Source: Tritrichomonas musculus (taxonomy: Eukaryota; Parabasalia; Tritrichomonadida; Tritrichomonadidae). From it: a DNA stretch of 64,000 bases. Position numbers and translations under genes: made by a program. The stretch spans positions 3,519,501-3,583,500 of the forward strand of contig JAPFFF010000005.1 of NCBI GenBank assembly GCA_039105265.1, given 5' to 3'. Positions 21,120-31,955 of the stretch are shown in pieces. Positions within the stretch are counted from its first letter, which is position 1. Every line of letters starts with the position of its first letter. The notes under the pieces were generated by a model that was not told the origin of the DNA, searched no databases, and was given only the letters and a program-made list of their open reading frames with translations.

Positions 21120-23449
21120 GTACCATGAAAAAGTGGGTTTCGAGTTAAGAAAGTAGGGTTCATATAACTTTTTCCATTCAAAATATAAACAATTTCTCTC
21201 AAAATGAAAATTTTGTTTAAATTTATAAAGAAAAAAACTTATTTTTATAATTTAGTAAAATATGCTTTGAATGGGTTAAAAATAGTTTTAAAAATTATAA
21301 TTTTCGAGGTTTGAAAAAGAAAAAAAAAGATTAAATATTATTTTTTCCAAAAAATGTGAAAATTCTTGTTTTCTTCTAGAGAAAAATGTTCTTTATTGGG
21401 TATCCAATGCGGGATCCTAACATTTTTTCTTGCTTAGAATGAATGATGATATTAGAAATATATTGCATTTCAATATGAGGAAAAAAAAAAAAATAGCAAA
21501 AAGAAAAACATAAAAAGAGTATTTTTTTATTAATTAGTAGAAAATGCATAAAAATTAGGAATTAGATTTTTTAGTGAATATCAGTGGCATTGGAATATGA
21601 TTTTGGCCTTCTTTCTTGCCAAAAGATGGAAGTGTGATTCTGTAACTTCTATTTAAACTGTTATTTGAGTTTTGATTTCGAACATAATTAGAATAAATAT
21701 AAGATTGAATTGGTGTGAGTTGTGAGTTCGTTTCAATTAAATTGAGAATATGAGGTATTGAATATTCCTTTATACGTGTGATTAGATTAAAATTATAAGT
21801 AGCCAGAATTTTTATATAATTGTTTTCAAATATTATTTTTGTTGTAATACCTATTGATCTAAAAGCTGCACGGTGATATTGAGTAGTAGCCTGTCTTAAT
21901 GAGCAATGAATTTTAATTATTTGATTACTTTGTCTTGAAAGATTATCAATGTATCTATAATTTGACATGAATTGCTTGGTCGAACCGAAAACATTTAAAT
22001 CTAGCGGTTGTGTTAAGTGAGAACTGTGAGGAACCAAAAGATGTATTACTAAATTCTCTTCTAGTAAATTTATGTTTTTAATTGATGTGATGTGAGAAGA
22101 GCAGTTATCCATAATTAAAACTGCTTTCCCTGCATATGAATATTTATTTCTCAATTTGTGTAGCTCAGGTAAGAAGCAAGTATAAATCCAATATGTAAAT
22201 GATTCGGCATTTGCATATCCAGACTCTGTGTGGACTATTTGGACTTCATCAGGATTTAGGTAGTTCAATAATTCACTATCGTAACTGGTTCTTTGTACAG
22301 CATACTGTGGCCTGCATACAATTCCAGAAGGATTGATGCAGGCCAAGCATGTTGAGTGTTTTTCTGCTCTTGTAATGGAGTATGGAGCTGTTTTATACTG
22401 ATAGCTTGCAGGAACAATCACTATTTGTTGCCTTGAATCTTCATATTCAGACGTTCCCATCTCATCTAAATTAAAAATAAAGTCGATAGGAACGTCCTGA
22501 ATTTCTTTTCGTAAAGTATTCAAATTATTTTCAATATCTTGAATAGATACTTTAAATCTTTTATCTTCTAAAGCAACTCCTACACAGCTTTTGAACATAT
22601 CTGAGAATTTTATACTTATCATATGACGTATAGTATCAACATAAATGTATTTGTTAAAAGTTGTATATATAAATTTTGTTATTTGGTTTATAGTTGGGTA
22701 AATTGATAATGAATGCATTCTCTTTATTTCTTTTTCTAATATGTTGAATTCTTCTTGAGTTAAGCAAGGTGGTCTTCCATCACGACCAACTCCTCTTTTA
22801 AATTTCATATGTAGCTTTCTAGCTTTTTGCCTAGAAATGGCAAAAACGTCTCCTATTTGCCGATACTTTACTTGCATTGTTTCAGTTCTTAAATTTTCAC
22901 ACAAGAAACCAACTTGCTCAATAAAAGTATTTGCAAAAATAAAAGTGTTTTGTTTTATTAATTCATTGAAAGCATTGGTCTCATCAGGAGTTCCTCGAAA
23001 TGAACCTATCATTGGTTGAGGAGGTTTGAATTGCTTTTTCCCTAGCTGCTGAGGAAACTTCGGATACATTAATGAAGCGATATCAATAGCCAATTGATTT
23101 TCAGAGAACTGATCGGAGCTTTCTGAGAATCCACCACTTCATCTAAGGAACTTTTTGATTTATCGTATTCAAAAAAAATCACAGAAAGATCGGAATTTTA
23201 TTGAAAATATGATATCACATATCAACTTTTTCAATGAATACACTCTACTTTTTTCAGAGCTCAATTGAATGCAATAAGAAATAATTAAATAACCTCTATC
23301 AAAAATTGGATTTTTGATACAAAAAAAAGAACCCAACTTCCATTTTTTGAAAAGAGTTGGTGATATGATACGAAAAAGTTGAGAATATTGAAAGAGAAAA
23401 GTTATATGAACCCCACTATTTCAAATTGAACTCCACTTTTTCATGGTAC
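21120..23449 (-). mobile_element. Element E, complete pogo-like transposon
   Basis: Left end after TA (21118-21119): GTACCATGAAAAAGTGG, continuing to GGGTTCATATAACTTTT. The right end, reverse-complemented, starts with the same 17 bases and shares the GGGTTCATATAACTTTT block, followed by TA (23450-23451). The inverted repeats are about 55 bp in two conserved blocks. The 2330-bp unit carries one uninterrupted 512-aa transposase, so it looks complete. It lies inside the GGGCA-motif repeat. Confidence 0.9.
21555..23093 (-). CDS. Pogo-family transposase (DDE superfamily endonuclease)
   Basis: 512 residues, uninterrupted. A helix-turn-helix region lies at about 75-125 (YRQIGDVFAISRQKARKLHM). The RNase H-like catalytic core has D210 in FNLDEMGT, D329 in LIMDNCSSH and D365 in LTQPLDLNVFG, with 35 residues between the last two: a D,D35D arrangement of pogo/Tigger/CENP-B-related transposases. 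HSSHLTQPLD is the characteristic pogo block before the third Asp. The product would bind the element's 55-bp ends and cut and paste it at TA. No stop or frameshift is visible, so it may still be active. The start at 23093 is the first Met of the frame; a downstream Met is at residue 10. Confidence 0.92.
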   Translation of the reverse strand: MAIDIASLMYPKFPQQLGKKQFKPPQPMIGSFRGTPDETNAFNELIKQNTFIFANTFIEQVGFLCENLRTETMQVKYRQIGDVFAISRQKARKLHMKFKRGVGRDGRPPCLTQEEFNILEKEIKRMHSLSIYPTINQITKFIYTTFNKYIYVDTIRHMISIKFSDMFKSCVGVALEDKRFKVSIQDIENNLNTLRKEIQDVPIDFIFNLDEMGTSEYEDSRQQIVIVPASYQYKTAPYSITRAEKHSTCLACINPSGIVCRPQYAVQRTSYDSELLNYLNPDEVQIVHTESGYANAESFTYWIYTCFLPELHKLRNKYSYAGKAVLIMDNCSSHITSIKNINLLEENLVIHLLVPHSSHLTQPLDLNVFGSTKQFMSNYRYIDNLSRQSNQIIKIHCSLRQATTQYHRAAFRSIGITTKIIFENNYIKILATYNFNLITRIKEYSIPHILNLIETNSQLTPIQSYIYSNYVRNQNSNNSLNRSYRITLPSFGKKEGQNHIPMPLIFTKKSNS

Positions 23450-23504
23450 TATATATATGTAAAAATTGAATTGTTTATATTGGGTAATAAACCTTTGAAA
23501 TTTT

Positions 23505-23640
23505 TGGGCATGGGCGCCCATGCCCATCATTCAAAATTTGAAAGAATTTCAATAGTTTACATGCTGGGCAGTACTGCCCAGTTTCATAAGGTCAAATGTG
23601 GTCAAATAAATTAACCTTTTTGCCCATGCTTTTTTATAAT
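23505..23640. repeat. GGGCA palindromes, right cluster
   Basis: GGGCATGGGCGCCCATGCCC (23506-23525, extendable by one base pair each side) is a perfect palindrome. CTGGGCAGTACTGCCCAG (23564-23581) is a second. A last TTGCCCATGC lies near 23630. They are islands of G+C in A/T-rich sequence and match the words at 20950-21012, so both clusters are probably halves of one palindromic MITE. Confidence 0.5.
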
Positions 23641-24176
23641 TAATAATGTTAAAATATGCATTTATTTTCTTAAAATACCTCAAATAAGCTCGGAAATGCT
23701 TTTTTGAGCTTTTTTTACTGTGATTTAGAAGCTGTTTATTGCAATCATCTGAATCAGTAATAATTAAATCGGGATATAACAATAAGCAGCTCCAAAATAC
23801 ATGTTCTTGATTTGATTTCTTACTTGAAAACTATATTGCCAACATCACTTAATAATGGATTTTTTGACTAATATTGACTTCAGGCTTTCAAACTTTTTCT
23901 TTAATAAAACAACTAGTTGCAGTTGTCATATTAGATAGAGATGACAATTGATATATGTTCATTATTTCTGATTGAAACTCTCCCATTATTTATCATTTCA
24001 CATATTTATATTTGCTCTGGTAATACTTTACTTTTTTTTTTTCCCATTAGTCCATTGAAATATAGTCGGATTTGCTCTTTCAAGGGCATTGGTCAAAAGA
24101 AATTGACCTTAATAAAATTGAATAACAAAAAAGAGATTATTCACTAAATCGAACTTTGAACTTCCTTGTTCATTAT
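23641..24176. other. Spacer between two elements
   Basis: A minus-strand frame (23549-23782) contains YPDLIITDSDDCNKQLLNHS and Lys-rich sequence and could be a gene scrap, but it overlaps the palindromes. A plus-strand frame at 23941-24147 is hydrophobic and probably noise. No gene is supported. Confidence 0.4.
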
Positions 24177-24180
24177 TTAA

Positions 24181-25000
24181 GGTAAAAATGCCATACGTTA
24201 AGCAACCGCTTTTATTTTCTGACACTATTTATTGTGACATGTTAAGTAAAATTATTTTTTTTTTCTATTTTTTGTTTTTATTAAAGAATACATTTTTTAT
24301 TAACAAATCCTTTTAATTCCACTCCCAAAAAGGCCCAATTTGTTTTGATTACATTGAATTTGCTGACTACATGGACGTAAATCAATTTAATATTTTATGC
24401 TTTCCAATTATATCTCATCAAAAAAAAAAAAAATTGTTATATTATTGATGGAGACAAATTGGTAAGGAGTTTTCATCACACATGCGACAGAATTTCTCTT
24501 TGTTTACAGTTTTTTACAAATAATATTATTAAAATATTACGAAAACGATAAAAAAATTAGTTTTAATGGCAATATCACATTTTTCATAGAAATCAAATCA
24601 ATATTTTATAAGAAGAAACGAATCTTATTAAATTCATTGTATATTTATTTTTTCTATTACTACTTTTTTTATAATTTAGTAAAATTTTTGTGATAATTAT
24701 TGATATTATATTTTGAAATTTAATATAAATTACATAATCTTTCTCTTCTTTATAATAATTCGAATATAAATCTAAAACTCTTTTTTGTTCAAATATTAAT
24801 TGAAAAAGTTGATAAACTAAATTTATAATTGAAAAATTTAATTATTAAAATTTTCGTTTCAAATTGAATATAAAAATATTTTATAAAGTTCAGAAATTCA
24901 AATCTGAAATATATTGAAATTAAAACTTTTTCTGGGAGGGTGCTTTTCTTAAATTTTTAACGTACTCTTTCTCAATTTTTAACGTATGGCATTTTTACCT
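24181..25000. mobile_element. MITE with GGTAAAAATGCCATACGTTAA ends
   Basis: The left end GGTAAAAATGCCATACGTTA matches the reverse complement of the right end over 21 bases without mismatch. Both sides are flanked by TTAA (24177-24180 and 25000-25003, overlapping the end by one base), compatible with either a TTAA or a TA target. Near the right end the ACGTTAAAAATT motif is repeated once. The 820-bp interior is non-coding. Confidence 0.7.
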
Positions 25001-25003
25001 TAA

Positions 25004-25417
25004 TTATCATCAACAAGCATAATCTTTAATTGCAAGAATTATAAAGTTTTTATAATTACTTTATGATTTAAAATTATGAAGAATCAAACATTGAGATAAG
25101 TATTGATATAATAATCGGACATTTATATCTACTACCTTAAAAAATTAAGGAGATCTCATAAGCACTAATTAAGAAATAAGGATTCATTAGGATTATTTCA
25201 ATTTAAAAAAGAAATAAAAACTTATATATAACGTTAGGTTTTATTAAACAAAATATCATAGAAAAATATGCATGCGATTATACGTGAGAAAACTTTTAAC
25301 CAAAATGTTTGGTTAAAAGATAATATTTACGATTTGAATAGAAAATATTATTAATAAAAACAAGGAATAAATCTATTTGGTAACAAAAAACAAAAAATAA
25401 ATACATTCTGAGAATAG
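25004..25417. other. AT-rich spacer, 3' of the kinase
   Basis: No gene or element end is visible. It lies downstream of the minus-strand kinase and would hold its 3' end. Confidence 0.6.
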
Positions 25418-26578
25418 TTAACATTGCTGCTGTCTTATTTGAAAAGATTGTGTTTCCGCATTTAGTATGTAATCGTTATGAAATTGAGAAGGAATTGTTG
25501 TTATAGTAGAATTTAGGCTAGATAAAGAAGATCCTTCTTCATATTCTACAGCATCGATTTTCTCAATTTCATCATTGATTTCCGAAAGATTAGGGACTGT
25601 TACAGGCAATTTCAATGGGCCATATTTTGAGATATCAAAAAATGGATGCATTAAAAGTTCTTTGATCGAAACCCTTTTATTTGGATCTACTTCAAGCATT
25701 TTAAGTAAAACATCCTTAAGATTTTCAGAAACAGCATTTGGAAAATTCAATTCGTGTTGCCTGATATCATTTGCAATCTCAAAGAAGGTTTCACCTGTAT
25801 AAGGGAAAGCATGGAATTTTGCTTCAAAAAGAGTTACGCCAAGTGACCAAACATCTTCTTTTGAAGGGTCTAAGAATTCATCTTCAGGTAGCGAATCATC
25901 AACTACTTCAGGAGCCTGATATGCAGGAGATCCAATCACAGTATCAGCACTCTCAAAACTATGACCTATTCCGAAATCAGAAATTTTCACTCTTCCATCA
26001 GAAAAAATCAGTAGGTTTGATGGCTTTATATCTTCATGAGCAATTCCTTGTGAATGAACATATTGAAGCCCTTCTAGAATTTGCCGAAAGATTAAAGCAA
26101 GTTCGGCATCTGTAAACAAATATTTTTGATCAATTGATGCTTTCAAACTTCCACAATCAGCCCATTCAAAAATGATATAAGCTTTGTCGTTTGCTTTCGA
26201 ATAAAGAACTTGATGCATCTTGATAATTGATGGATGATTGATTTTATTAAGTCTTCTGATAAGAGAAACTTCCCTTTCGAATTGAGCGAGATATGGAACG
26301 CCAGTACTGATTTTGTGAAAATCTCCATTTACTAATTGTGAGCCTATAACTTTTCCACTGTTTTTACGAAGATTTCCAAATTTCTTTGGAGCTTTAATCG
26401 CAACAAATTGAGAGTTTTGAGTGTTTAATGCAAGATAAACTTTTGCTGATGTCCCATCTCCAATCTTCTTGAGAATTAAATATTGATTGATTTGCTTTAA
26501 TTTATTACTTTTTTGCTTGTCTGCTACTTTGAGCGTTTCTCTTGAAATCTGTAAAGAAAAAGAACGAGCATTGAACAT
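25418..26578 (-). CDS. CAMKK/LKB1-like serine/threonine protein kinase
   Basis: 386 residues with one kinase domain at about 33-313. Visible motifs: glycine loop IGDGTSAKVYLA, Lys62 in VAIK, an alpha-C Glu in FEREV, catalytic loop HEDIKPSN (D183, with Glu replacing the usual Arg of HRD), DFG at 201-203, and GSPAYQAPE at 216-224. A basic insert between the ATP Lys and helix C (GNLRKNSGKVIGSQL) resembles the inserts of CAMKK and LKB1-type kinases, as does the C-lobe block NLKDVLLKMLEVDPNKR. It probably phosphorylates an AMPK-like kinase or acts elsewhere in CAMK signalling; the substrate is inferred only. The C-terminal tail is acidic, then Ser/Thr-rich. An Initiator abuts the start codon. Confidence 0.9.
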   Translation of the reverse strand: MFNARSFSLQISRETLKVADKQKSNKLKQINQYLILKKIGDGTSAKVYLALNTQNSQFVAIKAPKKFGNLRKNSGKVIGSQLVNGDFHKISTGVPYLAQFEREVSLIRRLNKINHPSIIKMHQVLYSKANDKAYIIFEWADCGSLKASIDQKYLFTDAELALIFRQILEGLQYVHSQGIAHEDIKPSNLLIFSDGRVKISDFGIGHSFESADTVIGSPAYQAPEVVDDSLPEDEFLDPSKEDVWSLGVTLFEAKFHAFPYTGETFFEIANDIRQHELNFPNAVSENLKDVLLKMLEVDPNKRVSIKELLMHPFFDISKYGPLKLPVTVPNLSEINDEIEKIDAVEYEEGSSLSSLNSTITTIPSQFHNDYILNAETQSFQIRQQQC

Positions 26579-26585
26579 GAAATGA
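26579..26585 (-). promoter_or_regulatory. Initiator (Inr) of the CAMKK-like kinase
   Basis: On the coding strand TCATTTC directly precedes ATG. It matches the trichomonad Inr consensus TCA(C/T)T(A/T), where transcription begins at the A, implying a leader of about five bases. Confidence 0.5.
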
Positions 26586-27747
26586 AAAATTTATCATTTC
26601 TTAGCATCGCAATTTTTGAGAAGATTGAAAAGTAAGGTCATTTGCATTTCTATATTAAATACAATTTCATAGAAAATATAATCAGAATAAATCACTTTTG
26701 AAAAAAAAAAAAAATTTGTTTATTTGAATTTGCTTCAATTTATATAAACGCCTGTTAGTCATTATTACAAATTTTTAATTATCTGATAATGATAAATACC
26801 AAAAAAAGATAGTAAAATATAATTTAGTGTTTCTGACTCTTGAATTCATTTTTTTTATTTTTTTTGAAAAGTAATTTAAGTATAAATATTTATAACATAA
26901 ATTCATTAAAAATAATAATATACCATTATTAAAAAATCTATTTTTAATATATGTTTCAATTAATTACTTTAAATTAATTATAATTAAAAATAAATTAAAG
27001 ATTAACATATATATTTATTTTACTATGGTGATAAAGTTGTTTTAAAATTTATATTAAATTTTTTCAAAAAAAAAAATGAATTATTATTCATTTACAATAG
27101 TTTATTGTTTTATCATATATTTATTCCAAATTACATTATTATTGCGTAATATTTTCATTTTAACAATTTAAATTCTACTTGTGAGTTAAGATTAGAAAAA
27201 ATTTATTTAAATTGAAAAACACATCATATAATATTTTTTCAATAGGATGGCCCTTGCCTTGGCCACATTTTTTAATTCACATGTCGATATTAAAACGTAA
27301 CGTTTATATTTTATTGAATTGCATACATTTCTTTATCCATCATTTCGTTTTCCATGTTCTCGTCAAGAACTTCTCAATATAAAAATATTATATTTTTAAA
27401 AACTATTTTTAAATTCATTTTAATCGTTATAAATATTTTTGATTGTTCAAGTTTTGAATCAAAAAAAATTTGTCTCTGTTTTATAATTTCTTATTTTAAT
27501 TTAGAGCTACATTTTACTTTAAAATAGTACTAGACTGAATTACGCTAATAATGTTGTGATGCTGCAGTTTTGATCTTATTTTTTCAATATTTGAAAATAT
27601 AATTTTTAAAATCTGTTTTTTAGATCAATAAAATCAGACGTTCGAGGATTAAAACATTAATAATTAATAATGAATTGAATGTAGGTGCAAGTTTTTTTTT
27701 ATTAACCCTAATCTTTTTCAAATAAAAGAAGAAACTAATATGAAAAG
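26586..27747. other. AT-rich spacer
   Basis: Low-complexity sequence with no frame above noise. A GGATGGCCCTTGCCTTGGCC stretch at about 27245-27264 stands out in base composition but matches nothing I know. Confidence 0.55.
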
Positions 27748-28767
27748 TTACTGGACATTATTTAAAAGTGAATCACAAACAGTTAAAAGATTGTCAATAC
27801 CAAGAAGTGCATTATCATCACAAGTTCGATCATGTATATTTCCTCCTTCAGCAGCTAAGTCCGTATAACCATGCCCAAAGTCAATCAATTTTACAATTAA
27901 TTGCCCATTCTCTTTATCGCCATCATAAACAATTAAAATTGAAGTCGAATATAACCTCATATTTGGAAGTAGTTGATATGTTTCTTCCAATTTAGATCTT
28001 AAAAATTTGAGCTGATCTTTAAACTGCTCAACATTTTGTTTTGTTGATAAAAATTCTTCAATTGCTTTCTGTAATTCTTTCCAACTCATTTTCCTTCCTA
28101 CTTTCCTATTCCATCTTTGCACTACATTGCTATTTTGACGAATACAAATATCAATACAACGAACCGCATGCGTTAAAGATGTGGTTCCTTTTAATAAACT
28201 ATTTTGTCTTTCTTGTTTAACCTGAGGTACATTAATTTCATATGTTCGAGTTCCAATTTTTAAGTCAGCGATGCAAGGAGATGACATATTAGTGGTTAAA
28301 TCTTGTAATAAAATCCAGTATTTCGCTTTTGAATTATTTTGTTTAATATTATTGTTTATTTTACTTGTGTCATTATTTGTATTTGATTCTTTTTTCATAC
28401 CAAAAAATTTAGGAACGCACTCGTACAATGGAGTATTTTTTATTTTAATATAAAAAAGACCTTCTCGTTCTGTGGCCAAAGGTTTGGCAATTGTTGCATA
28501 TTTTCCCTTTCTTCCTTGAAGGATTCCCGTATGGCCTCCTCCTTGGGTTTTTAAATTATCCATTGTGTCAATAGGTAAAGATTCTGATGATTGAACATCT
28601 AGATGTTCAAAATTTAACGTCATTGAAATATCATTATTTTTTAATGAAAGTGGTGACTCATCAACTTGATTTTCTTTGTTTATCGATTCACAAATGTTTA
28701 AGCTTTCTTTCTCTATTAATGATTTATTGTATTCGATCATATATTTTGCGGCATTTTGTGTTTTCAT
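27748..28767 (-). CDS. Inositol polyphosphate kinase (IP6K/Kcs1-IPMK family)
   Basis: 339 residues. The family signature P-x-x-x-D-x-K-x-G is PCIADLKIG at residues 164-172, followed by TRTYE. Upstream is QGGGHTGILQ and a KPL block, matching the N-lobe of IP6 kinases. LKGTTSLTHAVRCIDICI corresponds to the segment that follows the signature. Near the C-terminus SILIVYDGD and KLIDFGHGY (about 293-301) provide the metal-binding Asp; most family members have DFAHT here, so the His is shifted. The enzyme phosphorylates soluble inositol phosphates with ATP, giving higher phosphates or pyrophosphates, in cytosol or nucleus. An Asn/Lys insert at about 126-147 is typical of this genome. The exact substrate cannot be told from sequence. 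Confidence 0.9.
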   Translation of the reverse strand: MKTQNAAKYMIEYNKSLIEKESLNICESINKENQVDESPLSLKNNDISMTLNFEHLDVQSSESLPIDTMDNLKTQGGGHTGILQGRKGKYATIAKPLATEREGLFYIKIKNTPLYECVPKFFGMKKESNTNNDTSKINNNIKQNNSKAKYWILLQDLTTNMSSPCIADLKIGTRTYEINVPQVKQERQNSLLKGTTSLTHAVRCIDICIRQNSNVVQRWNRKVGRKMSWKELQKAIEEFLSTKQNVEQFKDQLKFLRSKLEETYQLLPNMRLYSTSILIVYDGDKENGQLIVKLIDFGHGYTDLAAEGGNIHDRTCDDNALLGIDNLLTVCDSLLNNVQ

Positions 28768-30892
28768 AAATTAAAATTAATCGGATGAAGTTTAAAATAA
28801 AAATGAATTATTTATCACATATTGAATTTATTTTTAATACAAATAATTGAATAGAGACTCTGAATCTAGTGAATGTTAATTCTATAATTTTCTCAGAATT
28901 TCTTTCTATGAATAAAATTGATAACGTGAAAATTGTTTGGAGGATACGAAATCCATTTATCAAAAAGTTTGAAAAAATGAATTTAGTTTTTCAATACAAA
29001 TTTGATGTATCTTCATCGATTTTTAGAATTATTAGAAAATAAAATATTTAATTTTTGGATTATATCTGTTAATAAATACTAGATTTTTGTATTATGAATT
29101 TTTTTATAATTTCCAAAAATTGATATACAATATTTCAGAAAAAAAGTAAATGAAATTGCAGTAAAACAATAATTGGGAGGACAATCTAGTTGGATTATTA
29201 CTACTATCATTTCTTTGAGTTTTCTGATAAAATTGAATGAAATGATAGTTGACACAGTCTGACCGATTCTATGAGATTATTCAAATTAATTGAGATATTT
29301 TTTTGAAGTCAATAATTTATATATAACTCATAAAAAAAACAATATATAAACAATTAAACATTTGAATATAAATATAATCATTATTTTATAATATATAATA
29401 ATAATAAAAAGTGCTATTAAAGCAGTATATGAAAAATCAAATTTAAATCATTCTGAAAAAATTAATGGTAATTAAATAAATTAAATAGATAAATCATTTG
29501 ATGTTTATTAATAGCAAATCAGTTATTTGTTCAGCAAAAAATAATGTATTTTTTAAAAATGAAATATTCGTAAATAGAACTCAATTTCAACTCCAAAATT
29601 TTAGATTGGAAAAAAAAATAGTATTATATATTAACAATTATTTATCAAAAATATTATTTATCAGGTATTTGGCGAGAAAACGAACCTTGCCAAAAAAATT
29701 CGAACGATAGATTCAATTCTTTCAAATTATTTGAAGGAAAAACTCACAATTTACTCGTTAGACGATTAGAATTTCAATAAATTATTCTCATGCTAATTAT
29801 TGAAAATTGAATATCATTGAAAGTATGTATTATTTATTATATATATTTCTTGATCAATTATATATATACATTTAATATAATTTTTAAATAAATTATATAT
29901 AAAAAAATAAATAACAAATTAATAAATAAATCTAATGTAATCCTTTGTTATTATATTAAAATACATAAAAATAACATTATAAGGTCAATTTATAACCATA
30001 TCTCTCTTTTTATATTAATCTATTTTTATTTTGATAAAATTTGAATAAATATCTTATTAAAATAAAAATATAATTTTAATAATATATATATAATTACATG
30101 AATCTGCATTTATATTCAAAATATTAATATTTTTATTGAATATTAGAATCTATAAAAAAAAAATTAATCGTTTTTTATCTGAAAAATTTATTTAATAATT
30201 TCAATTAATTCAAAAAATTTGGGACCTATATCTCAATTTTCATTGAATTTTGAGAGATATTCTCAAATCATATTACAACTCTGGTTGACAAAGCAATTAT
30301 TTTTTTGAATGAATTTGAATAAAAATGGAATAACTAAGAAATTTTGAATAAAATTCAAATTTACAGTTTCATTTCATATCTTCGTGAATTTGAGAAAAAC
30401 CGAAATAAATTCTACTCACTTGAACTTATCTATTAGTTAAGTTTCAATTTATCTAATATATTGAACCTAATATTTTCTTTGATAATATTGTAACAACATC
30501 TGTAAAATGTAGTAGTACTACTAATTATAGCTTCAATAAAATATATTATATAATACCGTTTTCTTATACATAAATATTCAAGCAATTGCTTTTTGAGTAA
30601 TATGTATATATATTTGGTGTTAATTGAATTATTGAGTGCACACTGGATAATTTTTTTTGTGTTTTTGTAACGTATTCCATATTTAAAGTTCGTAATGAAA
30701 TGATAAAGGCTAAAAAGTAATATACAGATATTTTATGGAATAATTCTATTACCTTAAATAATTAGATATTCGATTCAAATCAAATGCCAAACACGTATCA
30801 AAATGAGCCAAAATATTATACTTTGATTAGATTTGTATCATTTGAAAATCGATACATATTAAACAACCATTTATAGCGTCAAATTTTATAAT
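28768..30892. other. AT-rich spacer, 2.1 kb
   Basis: Strongly A/T-rich with no supported gene. The plus-strand frame 29498-29710 looks random. No inverted-repeat element was recognised. Confidence 0.55.
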
Positions 30893-31543
30893 ATGTTTGG
30901 AAAATATAAAAAATTAACGAAAAGACAACCTGCTGTAAAAGAGTCTGATGATCACCAAAATGAATATGACGATCAAATCAGTAGCGATTACGAACAACAA
31001 GTTATAGAAGAAGAAGAAGAGCCCTCATTATCAGATAATTCAGTATCTACTCTGCCTAATAATTACAAATATCCAGATATAAGCACAGCAAAATCCAGTA
31101 ATAATTATGTAATACAACCACAATTTAATGAATTTTTAAATCCATCAGAACTTTCAATCCTAAAAGCTGAGATACAAAATCGTTATGATATAGAGCCTAA
31201 TATTTTGCTTCCACTTATTGTTGAATATTCACTTGGTGCAATTTCAGATCATGCTGATATAGAATGCAAGGCAATACATAATAATATTGAAGAGTTAACA
31301 GCTCTTACCGAAGAAATTACTCAAAAAGCAAAAGAATGCAATCACTTAGTTTCAAAATTAAATGATTATACTGTGAAAGTCTCAAACGAACTGAAAATAA
31401 CGCAAAGATCAATTCAACAAATTAAGATTCCAAGAAGATCTCTTTTGCAATTAATAATGCTGCTTTTGGTTTGGATAATTAATATATTTATTGGTATTTA
31501 CCGGAAAATTAAATCACGAAATCATCCAAATAATAGTTTTTAG
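30893..31543 (+). CDS. Tail-anchored coiled-coil membrane protein, unknown family
   Basis: 216 residues. The N-terminal 60 residues are charged and acidic (run of Glu near 40-45). Residues about 90-175 are helical with heptad-like spacing (IECKAIHNNIEELTALTEEI and following), suggesting a coiled coil. One strongly hydrophobic segment lies at about 184-203 (LLQLIMLLLVWIINIFIGIY), followed by a short basic tail. This is the layout of a tail-anchored protein facing the cytosol, such as a SNARE or other vesicle-trafficking component. I do not see a clear zero-layer Gln or Arg, so SNARE identity is only a possibility. The start is the first Met of the frame; TCAAATTTT lies 12 bases upstream. Confidence 0.75.
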   Translation: MFGKYKKLTKRQPAVKESDDHQNEYDDQISSDYEQQVIEEEEEPSLSDNSVSTLPNNYKYPDISTAKSSNNYVIQPQFNEFLNPSELSILKAEIQNRYDIEPNILLPLIVEYSLGAISDHADIECKAIHNNIEELTALTEEITQKAKECNHLVSKLNDYTVKVSNELKITQRSIQQIKIPRRSLLQLIMLLLVWIINIFIGIYRKIKSRNHPNNSF

Positions 31544-31955
31544 CTTTTCATTTAAAATCAGAAAAAGGATTTTTAATAAGTTAATATTCGTGATAATAAT
31601 AATTTTTAGATAAAAATAGATTGATAGATAATATTTAGTACCCAAATGAATAAGATGAACTGTTTGAATAAAAAGTTTGTGCGTTTTCCAATTCAAGTTT
31701 ATGCAATTGCTTTTATATATTATGAACTGTTTATAAGTGAATTCAAAAATACTCACAAATTTTTATATAAACTTTTTCAATATAATAAAATCCGAAAAAG
31801 CTTACTTTCAAAAACAAATGATTTATGTGATGAATTTTGGAAAATACCAGAATTTAATACATGATCTTATTTTTTTCATTTTGCGTTATTCTTATCAAAA
31901 TTCTTCATTCTCAATTTTGAATTTTATTTGATCGTTAAATCTGGCTTTATTTCAC
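31544..31955. other. Intergenic region before hydE
   Basis: Overlapping short frames on both strands (31646-31864 plus, 31514-31756 minus) are Phe/Lys/Ile/Asn-rich and not convincing. The promoter of hydE should lie at the right end; TTCATTCTCA at about 31901 and TTTCAC adjoining the ATG are Initiator candidates. Confidence 0.45.

Noticed and set aside
25771-26115. 114-residue Gln/His/Leu-rich plus-strand frame
   Set aside because: It is the antisense of conserved kinase-domain sequence.
31514-31931. Several overlapping frames before hydE
   Set aside because: They are short, mutually overlapping on both strands, and dominated by Phe, Lys, Ile and Asn.
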